A stretch of DNA of 28,920 bases from Brachyspira pilosicoli (GCF_019402445.1 NZ_SRZM01000020.1:1-28920), one strand, 5' to 3'. Counted from the first letter of the stretch, positions 16,519 to 27,290 are shown. The notes: a model not told the origin generated them from the letters alone. Numbers and translations are program-made.

Positions 16519-17745
16519 TTATTCTAATATTTTTGTTACAACACCGTTACCTACTGTCTTACCACCTTCACGTATAGCGAATCTTTGTTTCTCTTCCATA
16601 GCGATTTGGCTGATTAACTCTATAGTTAAGTTAGCGTTATCACCTGGCATTATCATTGGAGAACCTTCTGGTAAGTTGATAACTCCTGTTACGTCTGTTG
16701 TTCTGAAGTACATTTGTGGTCTGTAACCGCTTACGAAGCCGCTATGTCTTCCACCTTCTTCTTTTTTCAAGATATATACTTCTGCTTCGAATTTTTTATG
16801 AGGTGTGATTGTACCTGGTTTAGCTAATACCTGTCCTCTTTCTACTTCTTTACGTTCAATACCTCTTAAAAGACATCCAACGTTATAACCAGCTATACCA
16901 ACAACTTCTTTCTTGAACATTTCTACACCAGTACAAGTAGTTTTCTTAGTTTCTCTTAAACCAACGATTTCTACTTCATCACCTTTTTTGATTTGTCCTC
17001 TTTCTATTCTACCTGTAACAACTGTACCTCTTCCAGGGATTGAGTATACGTCTTCGATTGACATTAAGAAGTCTTTATCTGTTTCACGTACTGGATCTGG
17101 AATATAAGTATCAAGTGCGTTTAATAGGTCTAATATACATTTACAATCTGGATCAGTTCTTGGGTCTTTTCCTGCTTCGATTGCTTGAATAGCTTTGATT
17201 GCAGAACCTCTAATAATAGGAGTTTTAGAGCCATCGAAACCATAGTGGTCTAATACGTCTACTACTTCTGCTTCTACTATTTCTGCCATTTCTGGGTCAT
17301 CTAATTTATCACATTTGTTTAAGAATACAACGATGTAGTTTACACCTACTTGTCTTGAAAGAAGTACGTGTTCTTTTGTTTGTGGCATTACACCGTCTTC
17401 TGCTGATACTACTAAGATAGCACCGTCCATCTGAGCAGCACCTGTAATCATGTTTTTAATATAGTCAGCGTGACCTGGACAGTCTACGTGAGCATAGTGT
17501 CTGTTATCTGATTCATATTCTACGTGTGAAGTAGCGATTGTCAAAATTTTTGTAGGGTCTCTTCTACCTTGACTCTCTGAAGCTTTTGCTACTGAATCGT
17601 ATGCAACTTTCTGTACTGTTGCTGGAAACATTGCAGATGATACTGCAGTTATTGCTGATGTTAATGTTGTTTTACCATGGTCAACGTGACCGATAGTACC
17701 AACGTTTACGTGTGTTTTTGTACCTTCATAAGTTCCTTTAGCCAT
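16519..17745 (-). CDS. tuf: elongation factor Tu
   Basis: GTPase that delivers aminoacyl-tRNA to the ribosome. The 408-aa protein has the G1 motif GHVDHGKT (19-26), DCPGH with the catalytic His92 (88-92), NKCD (143-146) and SAIK (181-184). Domains II and III are recognisable, for example [14 protein letters not shown] and [14 protein letters not shown]. Switch I is unusual: the near-universal RGITI is replaced by KILTI (66-70), and the preceding residues 46-65 are divergent, though the Mg-coordinating Thr (Thr69) is kept. About eight extra residues around 188-200 resemble the Thermus-type insertion. GGAGG precedes the ATG, and it follows fusA by 66 bp. Confidence 0.97.
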   Translation of the reverse strand: MAKGTYEGTKTHVNVGTIGHVDHGKTTLTSAITAVSSAMFPATVQKVAYDSVAKASESQGRRDPTKILTIATSHVEYESDNRHYAHVDCPGHADYIKNMITGAAQMDGAILVVSAEDGVMPQTKEHVLLSRQVGVNYIVVFLNKCDKLDDPEMAEIVEAEVVDVLDHYGFDGSKTPIIRGSAIKAIQAIEAGKDPRTDPDCKCILDLLNALDTYIPDPVRETDKDFLMSIEDVYSIPGRGTVVTGRIERGQIKKGDEVEIVGLRETKKTTCTGVEMFKKEVVGIAGYNVGCLLRGIERKEVERGQVLAKPGTITPHKKFEAEVYILKKEEGGRHSGFVSGYRPQMYFRTTDVTGVINLPEGSPMIMPGDNANLTIELISQIAMEEKQRFAIREGGKTVGNGVVTKILE

Positions 17746-17811
17746 TTTTATCCTCCAATTATTTATCCCTATTCTCTAGGAAATTGTTTTTTTATTTATT
17801 TTTATTTTTTG

Positions 17812-19893
17812 TTATTTAGCGTTACCCATTCTAGCACCTATTATCTCTTCTGCTACGTTCTTAGGTACTTCCTCGTAGTGTGAAAACTGCATTGTGTAGC
17901 TTGCTCTACCTTGTGATACGTTTCTTATACTTGTTGTATAACCAAACATCTCTGCAAGAGGCACTGTAGCATTAATAGATTTGTAGCCAGACTTATCTGT
18001 AAATCCGTGAACTTGTCCTCTTCTTGAAGCTAAGTCACCGATAATATCACCCATATAATCTTCTGGTGTTACAACTTCTACACTCATCATAGGCTCTAAC
18101 AAATAAGGATCTGCTTTTTTACATCCATCTTTGAAACCCATTGAAGCAGCAATTTTGAATGCCATTTCTGATGAGTCTACTGGGTGGAATGAACCATCAA
18201 ATGCTGATACTATAACGTCTAGCATTGGATAGTTAGCAAGAACACCTGTATTCATAGCCTCAACACAACCTTTCTCTACAGCTGGTATATATTCTTTTGG
18301 AACAACACCACCAACGATTTCGTTATTAAACTTGAATCCTGCATTAGGCTCATTAGGTCCAATTCTCAACCATACATCACCGTACTGACCTTTACCACCA
18401 GACTGACGTACGAATTTACCTTCAACTTCAACTGTCTTCTTAATACCTTCTCTGTAAGATACTTGAGGACGACCTACATTTGCCTCAACTTTGTATTCTC
18501 TTTTCATTCTATCACAGATAATCTCTAAGTGAAGCTCACCCATACCTGCGATAATTGTTTGACCTGTTTCTTCATCAAAACTAACTCTGAATGTTGGGTC
18601 TTCTTCAGCAAGTCTTGATAAAGCTATAGACATTTTATCTCTATCACCTTTTGTTTTAGGCTCTATAGCAACGTTAATTACTGGCTCTGGGAAGTTGATT
18701 GATTCCAAGATGATAGGAGCATTTTCAGGACATAATGTATCACCTGTTGTAGTTTCTTTAAGCCCTACTGCTGCTGCTATATCACCGCAATATACTTGTT
18801 CAATCTCTTCTCTTTTGTTAGCGTGCATCTGAAGTATTCTTCCGATACGCTCTCTTTTACCTTTTGTAGCATTATATACATAAGAACCAGCCTCTAATAT
18901 TCCAGAGTAAACTCTTAAGAATGCTATTTTTCCAACGTGTGGATCTGTCATTATTTTGAATGCTAACGCACTGAATTTTTCATCATCTGCTACTTTTCTT
19001 TTTATAACATTACCATCTAAATCTGTACCTTCTATTTCAGGCTTATCTAATGGAGATGGTAAATAATCAACTACAGCATCTATTAATACTTGAATACCTT
19101 TGTTTTTGAAAGCTGTACCGCAGAACATTGGGAAGAAGTCTGCTGTTAATGTAGCTGTTCTTATAAGTCTTTTGATTGTAGGAATATCTATTTCCTCGCC
19201 TTCAAAGAACTTATTCATAGCATCATCATCATATTCAACTATTGCTTCTAACAATTCATTTCTATATTTTTCTGCTTGTTCTTTTAGTTCAGGTCTGATT
19301 TCTCTCTCTTCCATCTTCATACCATCTTCAGATACCCAAACTATCTCTTTCATTTTTACTAAGTCAACAACACCCTCGAAATTACTTTCTGCACCTATAG
19401 GTATAACCACTGGGTGACTGTTTGCTTTTAATCTATCTCTTGTTTGATCTAAAACAGCGTAGAAATTAGCACCAATCCTGTCCATTTTATTAACAAAAAT
19501 AGCTCTTGGGATTTTATAGTTACTAGCTTGTCTCCATACTGTTTCACTTTGAGGCTGAACACCGCCTACAGAACAAAAAACTCCTACAGCACTATCTAAT
19601 ACTCTTAAAGACCTTTCTACCTCAGCAGTAAAGTCAACGTGCCCTGGAGTATCTATTAAGTTAATTCTATGACCATTCCAAAAACAAGTAGTTGCAGCAG
19701 AAGTAATTGTAATACCTCTTTCTCTCTCCTGCTCCATCCAGTCCATTTCAGCTGCACCTTCATGAACCTCACCTAATCTATGTGTCTTACCTGTAAAGAA
19801 TAATATACGCTCACTTAAAGTAGTTTTACCAGCATCAATGTGAGCCATAATACCAATATTACGTGTATTTTCTAACGAAATTTGACGTGCCAC
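17812..19893 (-). CDS. fusA: elongation factor G
   Basis: GTPase that drives tRNA-mRNA translocation. The 693-aa protein has AHIDAGKTT (G1, about 17-25), a normal switch I ([17 protein letters not shown]), DTPGHVDF and NKMD. Domain IV includes [16 protein letters not shown], and the C-terminal [17 protein letters not shown] is that of canonical EF-G. Length matches E. coli (704). The start is GTG at 19891-19893, with AAGGAG about nine bases upstream. Spirochaetes can carry additional EF-G paralogues; this one has the canonical str-operon position, between rpsG (20 bp) and tuf. Confidence 0.97.
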   Translation of the reverse strand: MARQISLENTRNIGIMAHIDAGKTTLSERILFFTGKTHRLGEVHEGAAEMDWMEQERERGITITSAATTCFWNGHRINLIDTPGHVDFTAEVERSLRVLDSAVGVFCSVGGVQPQSETVWRQASNYKIPRAIFVNKMDRIGANFYAVLDQTRDRLKANSHPVVIPIGAESNFEGVVDLVKMKEIVWVSEDGMKMEEREIRPELKEQAEKYRNELLEAIVEYDDDAMNKFFEGEEIDIPTIKRLIRTATLTADFFPMFCGTAFKNKGIQVLIDAVVDYLPSPLDKPEIEGTDLDGNVIKRKVADDEKFSALAFKIMTDPHVGKIAFLRVYSGILEAGSYVYNATKGKRERIGRILQMHANKREEIEQVYCGDIAAAVGLKETTTGDTLCPENAPIILESINFPEPVINVAIEPKTKGDRDKMSIALSRLAEEDPTFRVSFDEETGQTIIAGMGELHLEIICDRMKREYKVEANVGRPQVSYREGIKKTVEVEGKFVRQSGGKGQYGDVWLRIGPNEPNAGFKFNNEIVGGVVPKEYIPAVEKGCVEAMNTGVLANYPMLDVIVSAFDGSFHPVDSSEMAFKIAASMGFKDGCKKADPYLLEPMMSVEVVTPEDYMGDIIGDLASRRGQVHGFTDKSGYKSINATVPLAEMFGYTTSIRNVSQGRASYTMQFSHYEEVPKNVAEEIIGARMGNAK

Positions 19894-19913
19894 TTATTCT
19901 CTCTCCTTAAACC

Positions 19914-20384
19914 TTACCACCTAAAGTGTGCAAATGCTTTGTTACCTTCAGCCATTCTATGTACTGTATCTCTCTTAGCAACTGCCTGACCTTTACCTTC
20001 TATTGCATCAGCTATTTCATTTGATAAACGCTCTATCATACTTCTTCCGCCTCTTTTTCTTGAAGCATCTATAAGCCATGTGAAAGCCAATGAGTTTTGT
20101 CTATCTGGTCTAACTTCAACAGGTACCTGATAAGTAGAACCACCAACTCTTCTTGATTTTACTTCTACTTGTGGTTTTATATTATTAATAGCTTCATTGA
20201 AAGCCTCTAAACCATCTTTTCCTGTTTTCTCTTTTACCAAATCCATAGCTTTATAAAAAATGTTTTCAGCTTTACTTTTTTTGCCGTCATACATTAATTT
20301 GTTTATAAACTTACTTATAACAACACTGCCATAAATTGGGTCAGCATTTATCTTTCTTGTTTGTGCTCTTCTTCTTCTTGCCAT
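19914..20384 (-). CDS. rpsG: 30S ribosomal protein S7
   Basis: Primary binder of the 16S rRNA 3' domain. The 156-aa protein starts [20 protein letters not shown]. It has [20 protein letters not shown] and, near the C-terminus, [19 protein letters not shown]. Length is standard. It follows rpsL by 14 bp, much shorter than the regulated E. coli rpsL-rpsG spacer, so S7 feedback at that site is unlikely to work the E. coli way. Confidence 0.98.
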   Translation of the reverse strand: MARRRRAQTRKINADPIYGSVVISKFINKLMYDGKKSKAENIFYKAMDLVKEKTGKDGLEAFNEAINNIKPQVEVKSRRVGGSTYQVPVEVRPDRQNSLAFTWLIDASRKRGGRSMIERLSNEIADAIEGKGQAVAKRDTVHRMAEGNKAFAHFRW

Positions 20385-20398
20385 ATTAATTCACTCCA

Positions 20399-20773
20399 TT
20401 AAGCCTTAGGTTTTTTAGTACCATATTTACTTCTAGACTTCATTCTCTTCTCTACACCAGAAGCTTCACGGCTTCCTCTAACTATGTGATAACGACAACC
20501 AGGTAAGTCTTTAACCCTTCCACCTCTTATAAGTACACGGTTGTGTTCTTGTAATGTATGGTCTATACCAGGAATATATGCTGTTACTTCCATACCGTTT
20601 GTTATTCTTACACGAGCTATTTTACGCATAGCTGAGTTAGGTTTTTTTGGTGTAGTTGTTGTTACACGAGTACAAACACCTTCTCTTTGCGGACATTTCA
20701 TTAATGCAGGTGATTTAGTCTTATTTACTATACGTTTACGACCTTTTCTTACTAATTGATTAATTGTAGGCAT
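20399..20773 (-). CDS. rpsL: 30S ribosomal protein S12
   Basis: Decoding-centre protein and first gene of the str part of the cluster. From the ATG at 20773 the product is 124 aa, starting [20 protein letters not shown]. An in-frame TTG at 20782 would add three residues but sits only 2 nt from the GAGG, while the ATG has it about 11 nt upstream and gives the family-standard N-terminus. The loops [20 protein letters not shown] and [10 protein letters not shown] carry the wild-type lysines at the classic streptomycin-resistance sites, plus the Asp that is methylthiolated in some bacteria. Confidence 0.97.
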   Translation of the reverse strand: MPTINQLVRKGRKRIVNKTKSPALMKCPQREGVCTRVTTTTPKKPNSAMRKIARVRITNGMEVTAYIPGIDHTLQEHNRVLIRGGRVKDLPGCRYHIVRGSREASGVEKRMKSRSKYGTKKPKA

Positions 20774-20951
20774 ACAATACAAAACCTCTAATCTTTATTT
20801 TTTTTATTTTTACCCTTTATTAAAAAGGATTTATATATATTAAAATTATATCTTCAAACGAAACAGCTTATAACAGCCGAGCTTTTATAGTATTTATTCA
20901 CATAAATCTGAAGAAATCTAATACTATACGCTTTAATCGCTTCTCTGAAAG
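20774..20951 (-). promoter_or_regulatory. long structured 5' leader of the rpsL operon
   Basis: About 178 nt separate the predicted transcript start from the rpsL ATG. A 9-bp perfect stem TATAGTATT/AATACTATA (20920-20928 with 20886-20894) can be extended by AGC/GCT across a small internal loop. Next come two GCTGTT copies exactly 10 bp apart (20872-20877 and 20862-20867). A second TATAAT lies at 20847-20852 without a good -35. A small CCTTT/AAAGG hairpin (about 20814-20828) lies near the ribosome-binding region. No open frame or known riboswitch was recognised. A ribosomal-protein feedback leader is an inference. Confidence 0.35.
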
Positions 20952-20958
20952 TTAGAAA

Positions 20959-20987
20959 ATTATAAACCAACAAAATAAAAAAATCAA
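20959..20987 (-). promoter_or_regulatory. promoter of the str-S10-spc-alpha cluster
   Basis: On the minus strand TTGATT (-35, 20982-20987) is followed after exactly 17 bp by TATAAT (-10, 20959-20964). It is the best sigma70-like pair in the 420-bp gap before rpsL. The region upstream (20988-21120) is AT-rich without coding potential. Transcription is predicted to start near 20951. Confidence 0.65.
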
Positions 20988-21124
20988 TAGCTTTTTTAAC
21001 ATTTTTAACCTTTTTTTAAACAAATTTCAAAAACAATTACATATTTATATAAAAAGAAAAGTTAATAACTTATAAAAATATGCTACTCATTTAAATATTT
21101 TATATAATATTTTCTTATATAAAT

Positions 21125-21168
21125 AAAAAAATCCGTAAGAGCCTATTACAACTCCTACGGATTTTATT
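21125..21168 (-). terminator. intrinsic terminator after atpK
   Basis: On the minus strand AAATCCGTAGGAG pairs with CTCTTACGGATTT (21152-21164 with 21129-21141) over 13 positions, including one G-U, around a 10-nt loop. It is followed by TTTTATTTAT. The stop of atpK lies about 32 bp upstream. The flanks are A/T-rich on both sides, so it could also work in the opposite direction. It separates the ATPase operon from the ribosomal cluster. Confidence 0.9.
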
Positions 21169-21195
21169 TATTTCACTTTTATTAATCAATAATTA

Positions 21196-21684
<489 letters not shown>

Positions 21685-21729
21685 TTATTTTCTTTTTTAA
21701 TTATTAAATATTTATATATAAAAAACTAA

Positions 21730-23589
21730 TTAAGCTACCTTTTTAAGTGGCTTATATTCCTTACCGCCGCCCTCAAAACCAACGTTATTGTAGAACTCTA
21801 CAAATGTTAATCTCAAAGGGTGTACCAAAGCACCAAGTATGTTTAATGCGAATATTGCGATGTGTCCAAATACTAAGAACACTACCATTATAACAACACC
21901 AACACCCGGTATAGCTTTGAAACTCATACCTATTTGGTTTATTACCAATGCCAATATAGAACCAGAAGCACCTAATGCAAACAAACGTATATAAGAAAGT
22001 GTGTCACCCATTATACCAGTTGCCGCAAAATAAACACCAAGTATAGAGTTTAATACATCTGGCTTTTTACCAACATTAGAAAGTATTACTAAAAATACTA
22101 AACCAACAACCATAGCTATATAATATATAGTACTAAATTGTTTGATAACTTGCATTTTTTGCATATCGCCCAAGAACCATAAAACAAGGCTTGGTATAAA
22201 TAAAAGTTTACCAATAGCTCCAAATATATCACCTATAGAACTAGTTTTAATTCTATCTATAACACCAACCACTAAAGCAAAACATATATGAAGTACACCT
22301 ATAAGTAATGCTGTATTAAATGGAGTTAAGAACCAATTTTCTTTAATGTCTGTAATTATTAAATACTTACTTAAAGTAGCAAATATAGGTATTTGAGTAT
22401 TAGAAGGTATGCTTACACCAAAGAAACTTCCTCCATTGATAACACCCATAATAGTAGTACATATTCCAAGTGTTAAAGCAAGTATACCAATACCTCTTAA
22501 TTGTCCTTTTAGCACAGTAAATAATCCTACCAAAGCTACTATAGTTAATACTATACCGTATCCTGAATCACCGAAACAATAAGCGAAAAATAACGGATAG
22601 AAAACTGCTATCATAGGAGTTAAATCTATCTCGAAATAATTAGGCAATTGGAACAACTTTGTAATAAGCTCATAAGCAGAAGAATACTTATTGTTTTTAA
22701 GCTCAACAGGTACATTATCATCTTTTGTAGGCTCTTCCATTATGTAAGCTATTTTTTCTCTGTCAAGTACTGTTTTTACCTCAGACTCTTTGTCTTTAGG
22801 TACATAAGCTTCAACATAAAGTATCTTGCCTTCAGTAACCTCACTAGCTACAAAACTCTCTTTAGCCTCTTCAAAATGATTCTGCAAATTAAGACTATCA
22901 ACTTCTTTATTAATAGCTTCTATATATACCTGATTTTTTATTATATCATTTTCAATATCTTCTATTTTTTTATCAAGTTCAGATATTTGAGTTTTTAATT
23001 CATCATAAGATTTATTAGGCATATTGATAATGTCAAAAGGAATAACCTCTTCGCTGCCCTCTTTCTTGAAAGCAACAAAATAAACCTTACCAGCCTCTTC
23101 TTTTACAGCATAAGTGAATATATCCCCAAAATTATAAGCTTGATACTCTTTTATAGGAGCATTAAAAAATGATATATCATAAGAAGTCTTTTCTTTTAAG
23201 TTATTAATCTTATCAAAGCTAAAACTACCAAAAGGAGCTATAATAGATAATTCTTTTTTAAGGTTATCTCTTTCAGCTTTTAATTTGTCAGAAGATTGAG
23301 ATAACTGTAAAACATTGTCTATTACATCAGATGCTTTTTTGCTAGTGTCAGCTGCTTTTAGGCTAGATACATCTTTTTTAGCTTTCTTAGCATCAGACAA
23401 AGCATTATTTATAATAGTTTTAGCTCTATTAGCATCATTTTTTTGAGCTGCAATGTTTTCTATATTTTCACTAGAAACACCGTTAGCAATTTCTATATGC
23501 ACAACTCCAAGAGAAGCTAAATCATTTAGAGTTTTTTCCCTATCCTCATGAAAGACAAAGAGAGAGAGTTTCTTCATTTTTCTAATCAT
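21730..23589 (-). CDS. atpI: V-type ATPase/synthase subunit I (stator a-subunit)
   Basis: Stator subunit that forms the ion half-channels against the c-ring. The first 310 or so residues are a soluble arm with lysine- and glutamate-rich coiled coils. From about 318 there are seven to eight hydrophobic segments. The essential channel arginine is Arg535 in SYIRLFALGA, and HPLRLTFVEFYNN near the C-terminus is also typical. The 619 aa length fits bacterial subunit I. Its ATG overlaps the atpD stop (4 bp, ATGA), and a strong AAGGAGG lies inside the atpD end. Confidence 0.95.
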   Translation of the reverse strand: MIRKMKKLSLFVFHEDREKTLNDLASLGVVHIEIANGVSSENIENIAAQKNDANRAKTIINNALSDAKKAKKDVSSLKAADTSKKASDVIDNVLQLSQSSDKLKAERDNLKKELSIIAPFGSFSFDKINNLKEKTSYDISFFNAPIKEYQAYNFGDIFTYAVKEEAGKVYFVAFKKEGSEEVIPFDIINMPNKSYDELKTQISELDKKIEDIENDIIKNQVYIEAINKEVDSLNLQNHFEEAKESFVASEVTEGKILYVEAYVPKDKESEVKTVLDREKIAYIMEEPTKDDNVPVELKNNKYSSAYELITKLFQLPNYFEIDLTPMIAVFYPLFFAYCFGDSGYGIVLTIVALVGLFTVLKGQLRGIGILALTLGICTTIMGVINGGSFFGVSIPSNTQIPIFATLSKYLIITDIKENWFLTPFNTALLIGVLHICFALVVGVIDRIKTSSIGDIFGAIGKLLFIPSLVLWFLGDMQKMQVIKQFSTIYYIAMVVGLVFLVILSNVGKKPDVLNSILGVYFAATGIMGDTLSYIRLFALGASGSILALVINQIGMSFKAIPGVGVVIMVVFLVFGHIAIFALNILGALVHPLRLTFVEFYNNVGFEGGGKEYKPLKKVA

Positions 23590-24185
23590 AAAGACGCCTC
23601 CTTAGCTCTGTTTCTTTCTTTTACTATCTTTTGAGAAGACTTACTTAAATTTTCTTCATCTTCCATATACCTTTTAATTTTGATTATAGCTGTTTTATAC
23701 TCAGGAATTTGCACTTTCTCATAAAGGTTAACTTTCTGAGTAGTTTTTTTCCTAGCATAAGCCAAAGCATTAAGTCTATTTTCTGTCATTTCAATTTTTA
23801 TTTGTAATGTCATAAGTAGCTCAAACATATTAATGGCAAGCCTAATCCAAGAAGGCATATTAAACATGCTGACATTTTCAATATCAAAATCTATACCTGT
23901 TAATATAGAAACCTTAACACCGGCAATATTTTTTTGCTCAGAGTTTACATTTCTAATTTTAACAATTTCAGGAAACTCAGTCCAAAAACCATTATAGTTT
24001 TGATTTTGTTTCACAAGCTTTTGATATTCATCTTTAAGTAATTCAATCTCAGCGGTAATCTTTCTCACCTCAAGACGAAGTGCTGCCTCTTTACTTTTCA
24101 AAGTAGGCAAAGCTTTCTCACGAATGGAAAGCTGGCGTCTTAGGTTTTGAAGAGCCGTTTTATTGTATTGAAACTTTAATGCCAT
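23586..24185 (-). CDS. atpD: V-type ATPase/synthase subunit D (central stalk)
   Basis: Central-shaft subunit that couples rotor and catalytic head. The 199-aa product begins with FQYNKTALQNLRRQLSIREK. It is largely helical with N- and C-terminal coiled-coil segments and the segment ENRLNALAYARKKTTQKVNL, as in V/A-type D. It follows atpB by 23 bp and overlaps atpI by 4 bp. In this numbering it is the V-type D subunit, unrelated to F-type AtpD (beta). Confidence 0.92.
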   Translation of the reverse strand: MALKFQYNKTALQNLRRQLSIREKALPTLKSKEAALRLEVRKITAEIELLKDEYQKLVKQNQNYNGFWTEFPEIVKIRNVNSEQKNIAGVKVSILTGIDFDIENVSMFNMPSWIRLAINMFELLMTLQIKIEMTENRLNALAYARKKTTQKVNLYEKVQIPEYKTAIIKIKRYMEDEENLSKSSQKIVKERNRAKEASL

Positions 24186-24208
24186 ATTTTTTAACCTACT
24201 TTTAAAAA

Positions 24209-25534
24209 TTAATTATTTGTCCATTTACCGTATTGTTCTACCAAAGATTCTTTTATACCAACTTCTGCTTTACTAAAGTATTTGGACATTAATTCCCAGC
24301 CTGTTTCTAACATTTCATCAATTTTGATGTTAATGTCTATTGCTAATAATCTTTCAGAATATTCAGCAGCATATTTCAAACATCTTTCATCATATTCAGT
24401 TAAGTCAAAACCGTTTTCTTTTTTCATTTTAGCATTAGCAGCATCTGAATAAAGACGAACTAAAGTGTTCATTACAGCAGGGTGGTCTTCTCTAGTTTTC
24501 TTACCTATAACCAACTGTTTCAAACGTGAAAGACTTCTGAATGGGTCGATGATTGTTTTACCTATATCAGAGTCACGTCTTAAGTAAAGCTGACCTTCAG
24601 TGATGTAACCAGTGTTATCTGGTACAGCGTGAGTAATATCACCTTCGTTAAGAGTAGTAACAGCGATAATAGTAATAGAACCGCCATCAGGGAACTGAGC
24701 TGCTTTTTCGTAAATTTTAGCAAGGTCAGAATATAATGAACCAGGCATAGAGTCTTTAGAAGGAATCTGGTCCATTTTGTTTGATACTATAGCCAAAGCG
24801 TCAGCATAAAGAGTCATGTCTGTAAGAAGTACAAGAACTTTTTGCTTATGCTCAACTGCGAAATATTCTGCAGCTGTACAAGCCATATCAGGTATCAAAA
24901 GTCTTTCTACTGGAGGGTCATCAGTAGTGTTGATGAAACATATAATTTTGTCTAATGCTCCAGCTTCAGTAAATGTATTTTTAAATGATAAGTAGTCATC
25001 GTTAGAAAGTCCCATACCGCCAAGGATAATCTTGTCAGCTTCAGCTCTCAAAGCAACCTGTGCAAGTACTGCGTTATAAGGTTGGTCTGGGTCTGCGAAG
25101 AATGGGATTTTTTGTCCTGTAACGAGTGTGTTGTTAAGGTCAATACCAGCAATACCAGTAGCAATAAGCTCAGAAGGCTGTTTTCTTCTAACAGGGTTTA
25201 CAGAAGGTCCTCCGATTTCTACCTCTTTACCTTCAACTTCAGCACCTCCGTCAATAGGCTCACCATAAGCATTAAAGAATCTTCCTGCAAGAAGTTCGCT
25301 TACTCTAAGTCTAGGAGGTCTGCCTAAAAATACAACTTCAGCGTTTGTAGGTATACCTTCAGTACCTTGGAAAACCTGAAGCGTAACAATATCTCCAATC
25401 ATTTTTACAACCTGAGCAGGTCTGCCAGCCACTAGAGCCATCTCATCGTTACCAACATTTTCTGCTCTTAAAGATACAGTTGCTTTAGTAATTTGTACTA
25501 ATTTTGTATATACTTTTTGAAATGCTTTAGGCAT
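24209..25534 (-). CDS. atpB: V-type ATPase/synthase subunit B
   Basis: Non-catalytic nucleotide-binding-fold subunit that alternates with A in the head. The 441-aa protein has no P-loop; at the equivalent place it reads VTGQKIPFFADPDQPYNAV (138-156). DPFRSLSRLK (330-339) supplies arginines at the A-B interface. The ATG lies inside the last codons of atpA (8-bp overlap), with AAGGAG eight bases upstream, so coupled translation is likely. The divergent P-loop-equivalent segment resembles what I know of Treponema V-type B subunits. Confidence 0.96.
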   Translation of the reverse strand: MPKAFQKVYTKLVQITKATVSLRAENVGNDEMALVAGRPAQVVKMIGDIVTLQVFQGTEGIPTNAEVVFLGRPPRLRVSELLAGRFFNAYGEPIDGGAEVEGKEVEIGGPSVNPVRRKQPSELIATGIAGIDLNNTLVTGQKIPFFADPDQPYNAVLAQVALRAEADKIILGGMGLSNDDYLSFKNTFTEAGALDKIICFINTTDDPPVERLLIPDMACTAAEYFAVEHKQKVLVLLTDMTLYADALAIVSNKMDQIPSKDSMPGSLYSDLAKIYEKAAQFPDGGSITIIAVTTLNEGDITHAVPDNTGYITEGQLYLRRDSDIGKTIIDPFRSLSRLKQLVIGKKTREDHPAVMNTLVRLYSDAANAKMKKENGFDLTEYDERCLKYAAEYSERLLAIDINIKIDEMLETGWELMSKYFSKAEVGIKESLVEQYGKWTNN

Positions 25535-27290
25535 GTGTTATACTCCTTTCAGCAAATATTGATTCCATCTCAGCTGTGTATTTTTTATGTTCTTCAGACT
25601 GATATACAGAATAGTTCATCTGTTTGAATGCGTTAATAAGTCTTTTGAAATAAGTACCTACTTCGCTGTAATCATCAAATCTGTAATCAGCTTCTACAAC
25701 TTTCATAACTTGATTTAATAATTCTTTTTGTCTCTCTATTGGGCAGTTTTTATCTACTTTATCGAAAGCGTCTTGCTGTAAGATAACGAAGTCTATAAGC
25801 TCAGCCTTCCATAAACGCTGATGGTATTCAAGAGGTACTGCGTCATCACCCAAAATGCTTATCTGGTCGCTTGCTTCCTGACCTCTTCTAGCAATATCTT
25901 TTGCTCTGATAACTTTCTCAGACCAGCCTTTTTCTATATAAGTGTCTGAAAACTCTACGAACTCTGGATATTCTATGTATTTAGAATAAGAATCTAATGG
26001 GTCAACAGCAGGATATCTTTTACTATCAGCACGTTTTTGTGATAATGCGTAGAAACATCTAGCTGCTTTACGAGTAGATTCTGTTACAGGCTCTTTCAAG
26101 TTACCGCCTGCAGGTGATACTGTACCTATAAATGTAATAGAACCAGTCTCTCCGTTATTTAAGTATACGAAACCTGCTCTAGCATAGAAACTAGAAATAA
26201 TAGCAGGTAAGTCAATAGGGAACGCATCTGGACCAGGTAATTCTTCAAGTCTGTTAGACATCTCTCTTAAAGCTTGTGCCCAACGAGAAGTAGAGTCAGC
26301 AAGAAGAAGAACTTTAAGTCCCATTGACCTATAATATTCAGCTACTGTCATACCTACATAAACTGAAGCTTCACGAGCAGCAACAGGCATGTTTGAAGTG
26401 TTACAGATGATTGTTGTTCTTTCCATCAAGCTTCTTCCTGTTCTTGGGTCTATAAGCTCTGGGAACTCTGTAAATATTTCTACTACCTCATTAGCTCTCT
26501 CACCGCAAGCTGTCATTATAATCAAGTCAGCGTTTGCGTTAGTAGCCAAAGCGTGCTGCAATACTGTTTTACCTGCACCGAATGGTCCTGGAATAAATCC
26601 TGTACCGCCTTCAGTGATAGGGTTAAATGTATCTATAGTTCTAACACCAGTTTCTAACAATTTAAATGGTCTTGGCTTTTCTTTGTAAGCTTTAATAGTA
26701 AGTTTTACAGGCCAAGTTTGTACCATTGTTACATTAACTTTCTCACCTTTAGAATCTTTTATAACAGCAAGAGTATCTTCTAAAGCATAATTTCCAGCAG
26801 AAACTACACTTTCAACCACTCCCTTACCTTCAAATTTGAAAGGAACCATTATTTTGTGGTCAATCCAACCCTCTTTAACAGCACCAATCCAATCTCCTGC
26901 CTCAACTTCATCACCAACTTTAGCTATAGGTGTAAAGTCGTATCTAGCATCTTTATCTTCAGTAAGGTTGTTATATTTACCTCTCTCTAAGAATACACCT
27001 TTTAATTTATCAAGGTCATTTTGAAGTCCGTCAAAGTTTTTACCTAAAAGTCCAGGTCCTAATTCAATTTCCAACATTGAACCAGTAAACTCTACGGCAT
27101 CGCCTAATTTCATTCCCCTAGTAGATTCAAATACCTGAGCACTAGCACTAGTACCTGATATTTTAATAACCTCTGCCATTAGTTTGGCTTCCCCGCAAGA
27201 TACAAAACATATCTCGTTTTGTGAAACGGGTCCGTCTACCTCTATTGAAATTAGGTTTGATATAATAGCAGTTACTTTACCTTTAGTCAT
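25527..27290 (-). CDS. atpA: V-type ATPase/synthase catalytic subunit A
   Basis: Catalytic subunit that hydrolyses or makes ATP. The 587-aa protein has the N-terminal barrel and the A-subunit-specific insertion (about 110-190). It has the P-loop GPFGAGKT (235-242) and the catalytic glutamate in GERANEV (Glu264). LADSTSRWAQALREMSNRLE and SFYARAGFVY are also hallmarks. Length is normal for bacterial A subunits. It follows the DUF2764 gene by 25 bp and overlaps atpB by 8 bp. Confidence 0.97.
   Translation of the reverse strand: MTKGKVTAIISNLISIEVDGPVSQNEICFVSCGEAKLMAEVIKISGTSASAQVFESTRGMKLGDAVEFTGSMLEIELGPGLLGKNFDGLQNDLDKLKGVFLERGKYNNLTEDKDARYDFTPIAKVGDEVEAGDWIGAVKEGWIDHKIMVPFKFEGKGVVESVVSAGNYALEDTLAVIKDSKGEKVNVTMVQTWPVKLTIKAYKEKPRPFKLLETGVRTIDTFNPITEGGTGFIPGPFGAGKTVLQHALATNANADLIIMTACGERANEVVEIFTEFPELIDPRTGRSLMERTTIICNTSNMPVAAREASVYVGMTVAEYYRSMGLKVLLLADSTSRWAQALREMSNRLEELPGPDAFPIDLPAIISSFYARAGFVYLNNGETGSITFIGTVSPAGGNLKEPVTESTRKAARCFYALSQKRADSKRYPAVDPLDSYSKYIEYPEFVEFSDTYIEKGWSEKVIRAKDIARRGQEASDQISILGDDAVPLEYHQRLWKAELIDFVILQQDAFDKVDKNCPIERQKELLNQVMKVVEADYRFDDYSEVGTYFKRLINAFKQMNYSVYQSEEHKKYTAEMESIFAERSITHA

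Noticed and set aside
20774..20782. Three-residue extension of rpsL from a TTG
   Set aside because: The TTG is only 2 nt from GAGG, while the ATG at 20773 gives the standard MPTINQL start.
20774..21195. tRNA, riboswitch or small gene in the 420-bp gap before rpsL
   Set aside because: No cloverleaf, known riboswitch core or SD-preceded frame was seen; only the promoter, leader and atpK terminator are supported.
22648..22998. A 116-codon plus-strand frame inside atpI
   Set aside because: Antisense shadow of the lysine- and glutamate-rich coiled coil of subunit I; the Ile/Phe/Tyr-rich product is a by-product of that codon use.
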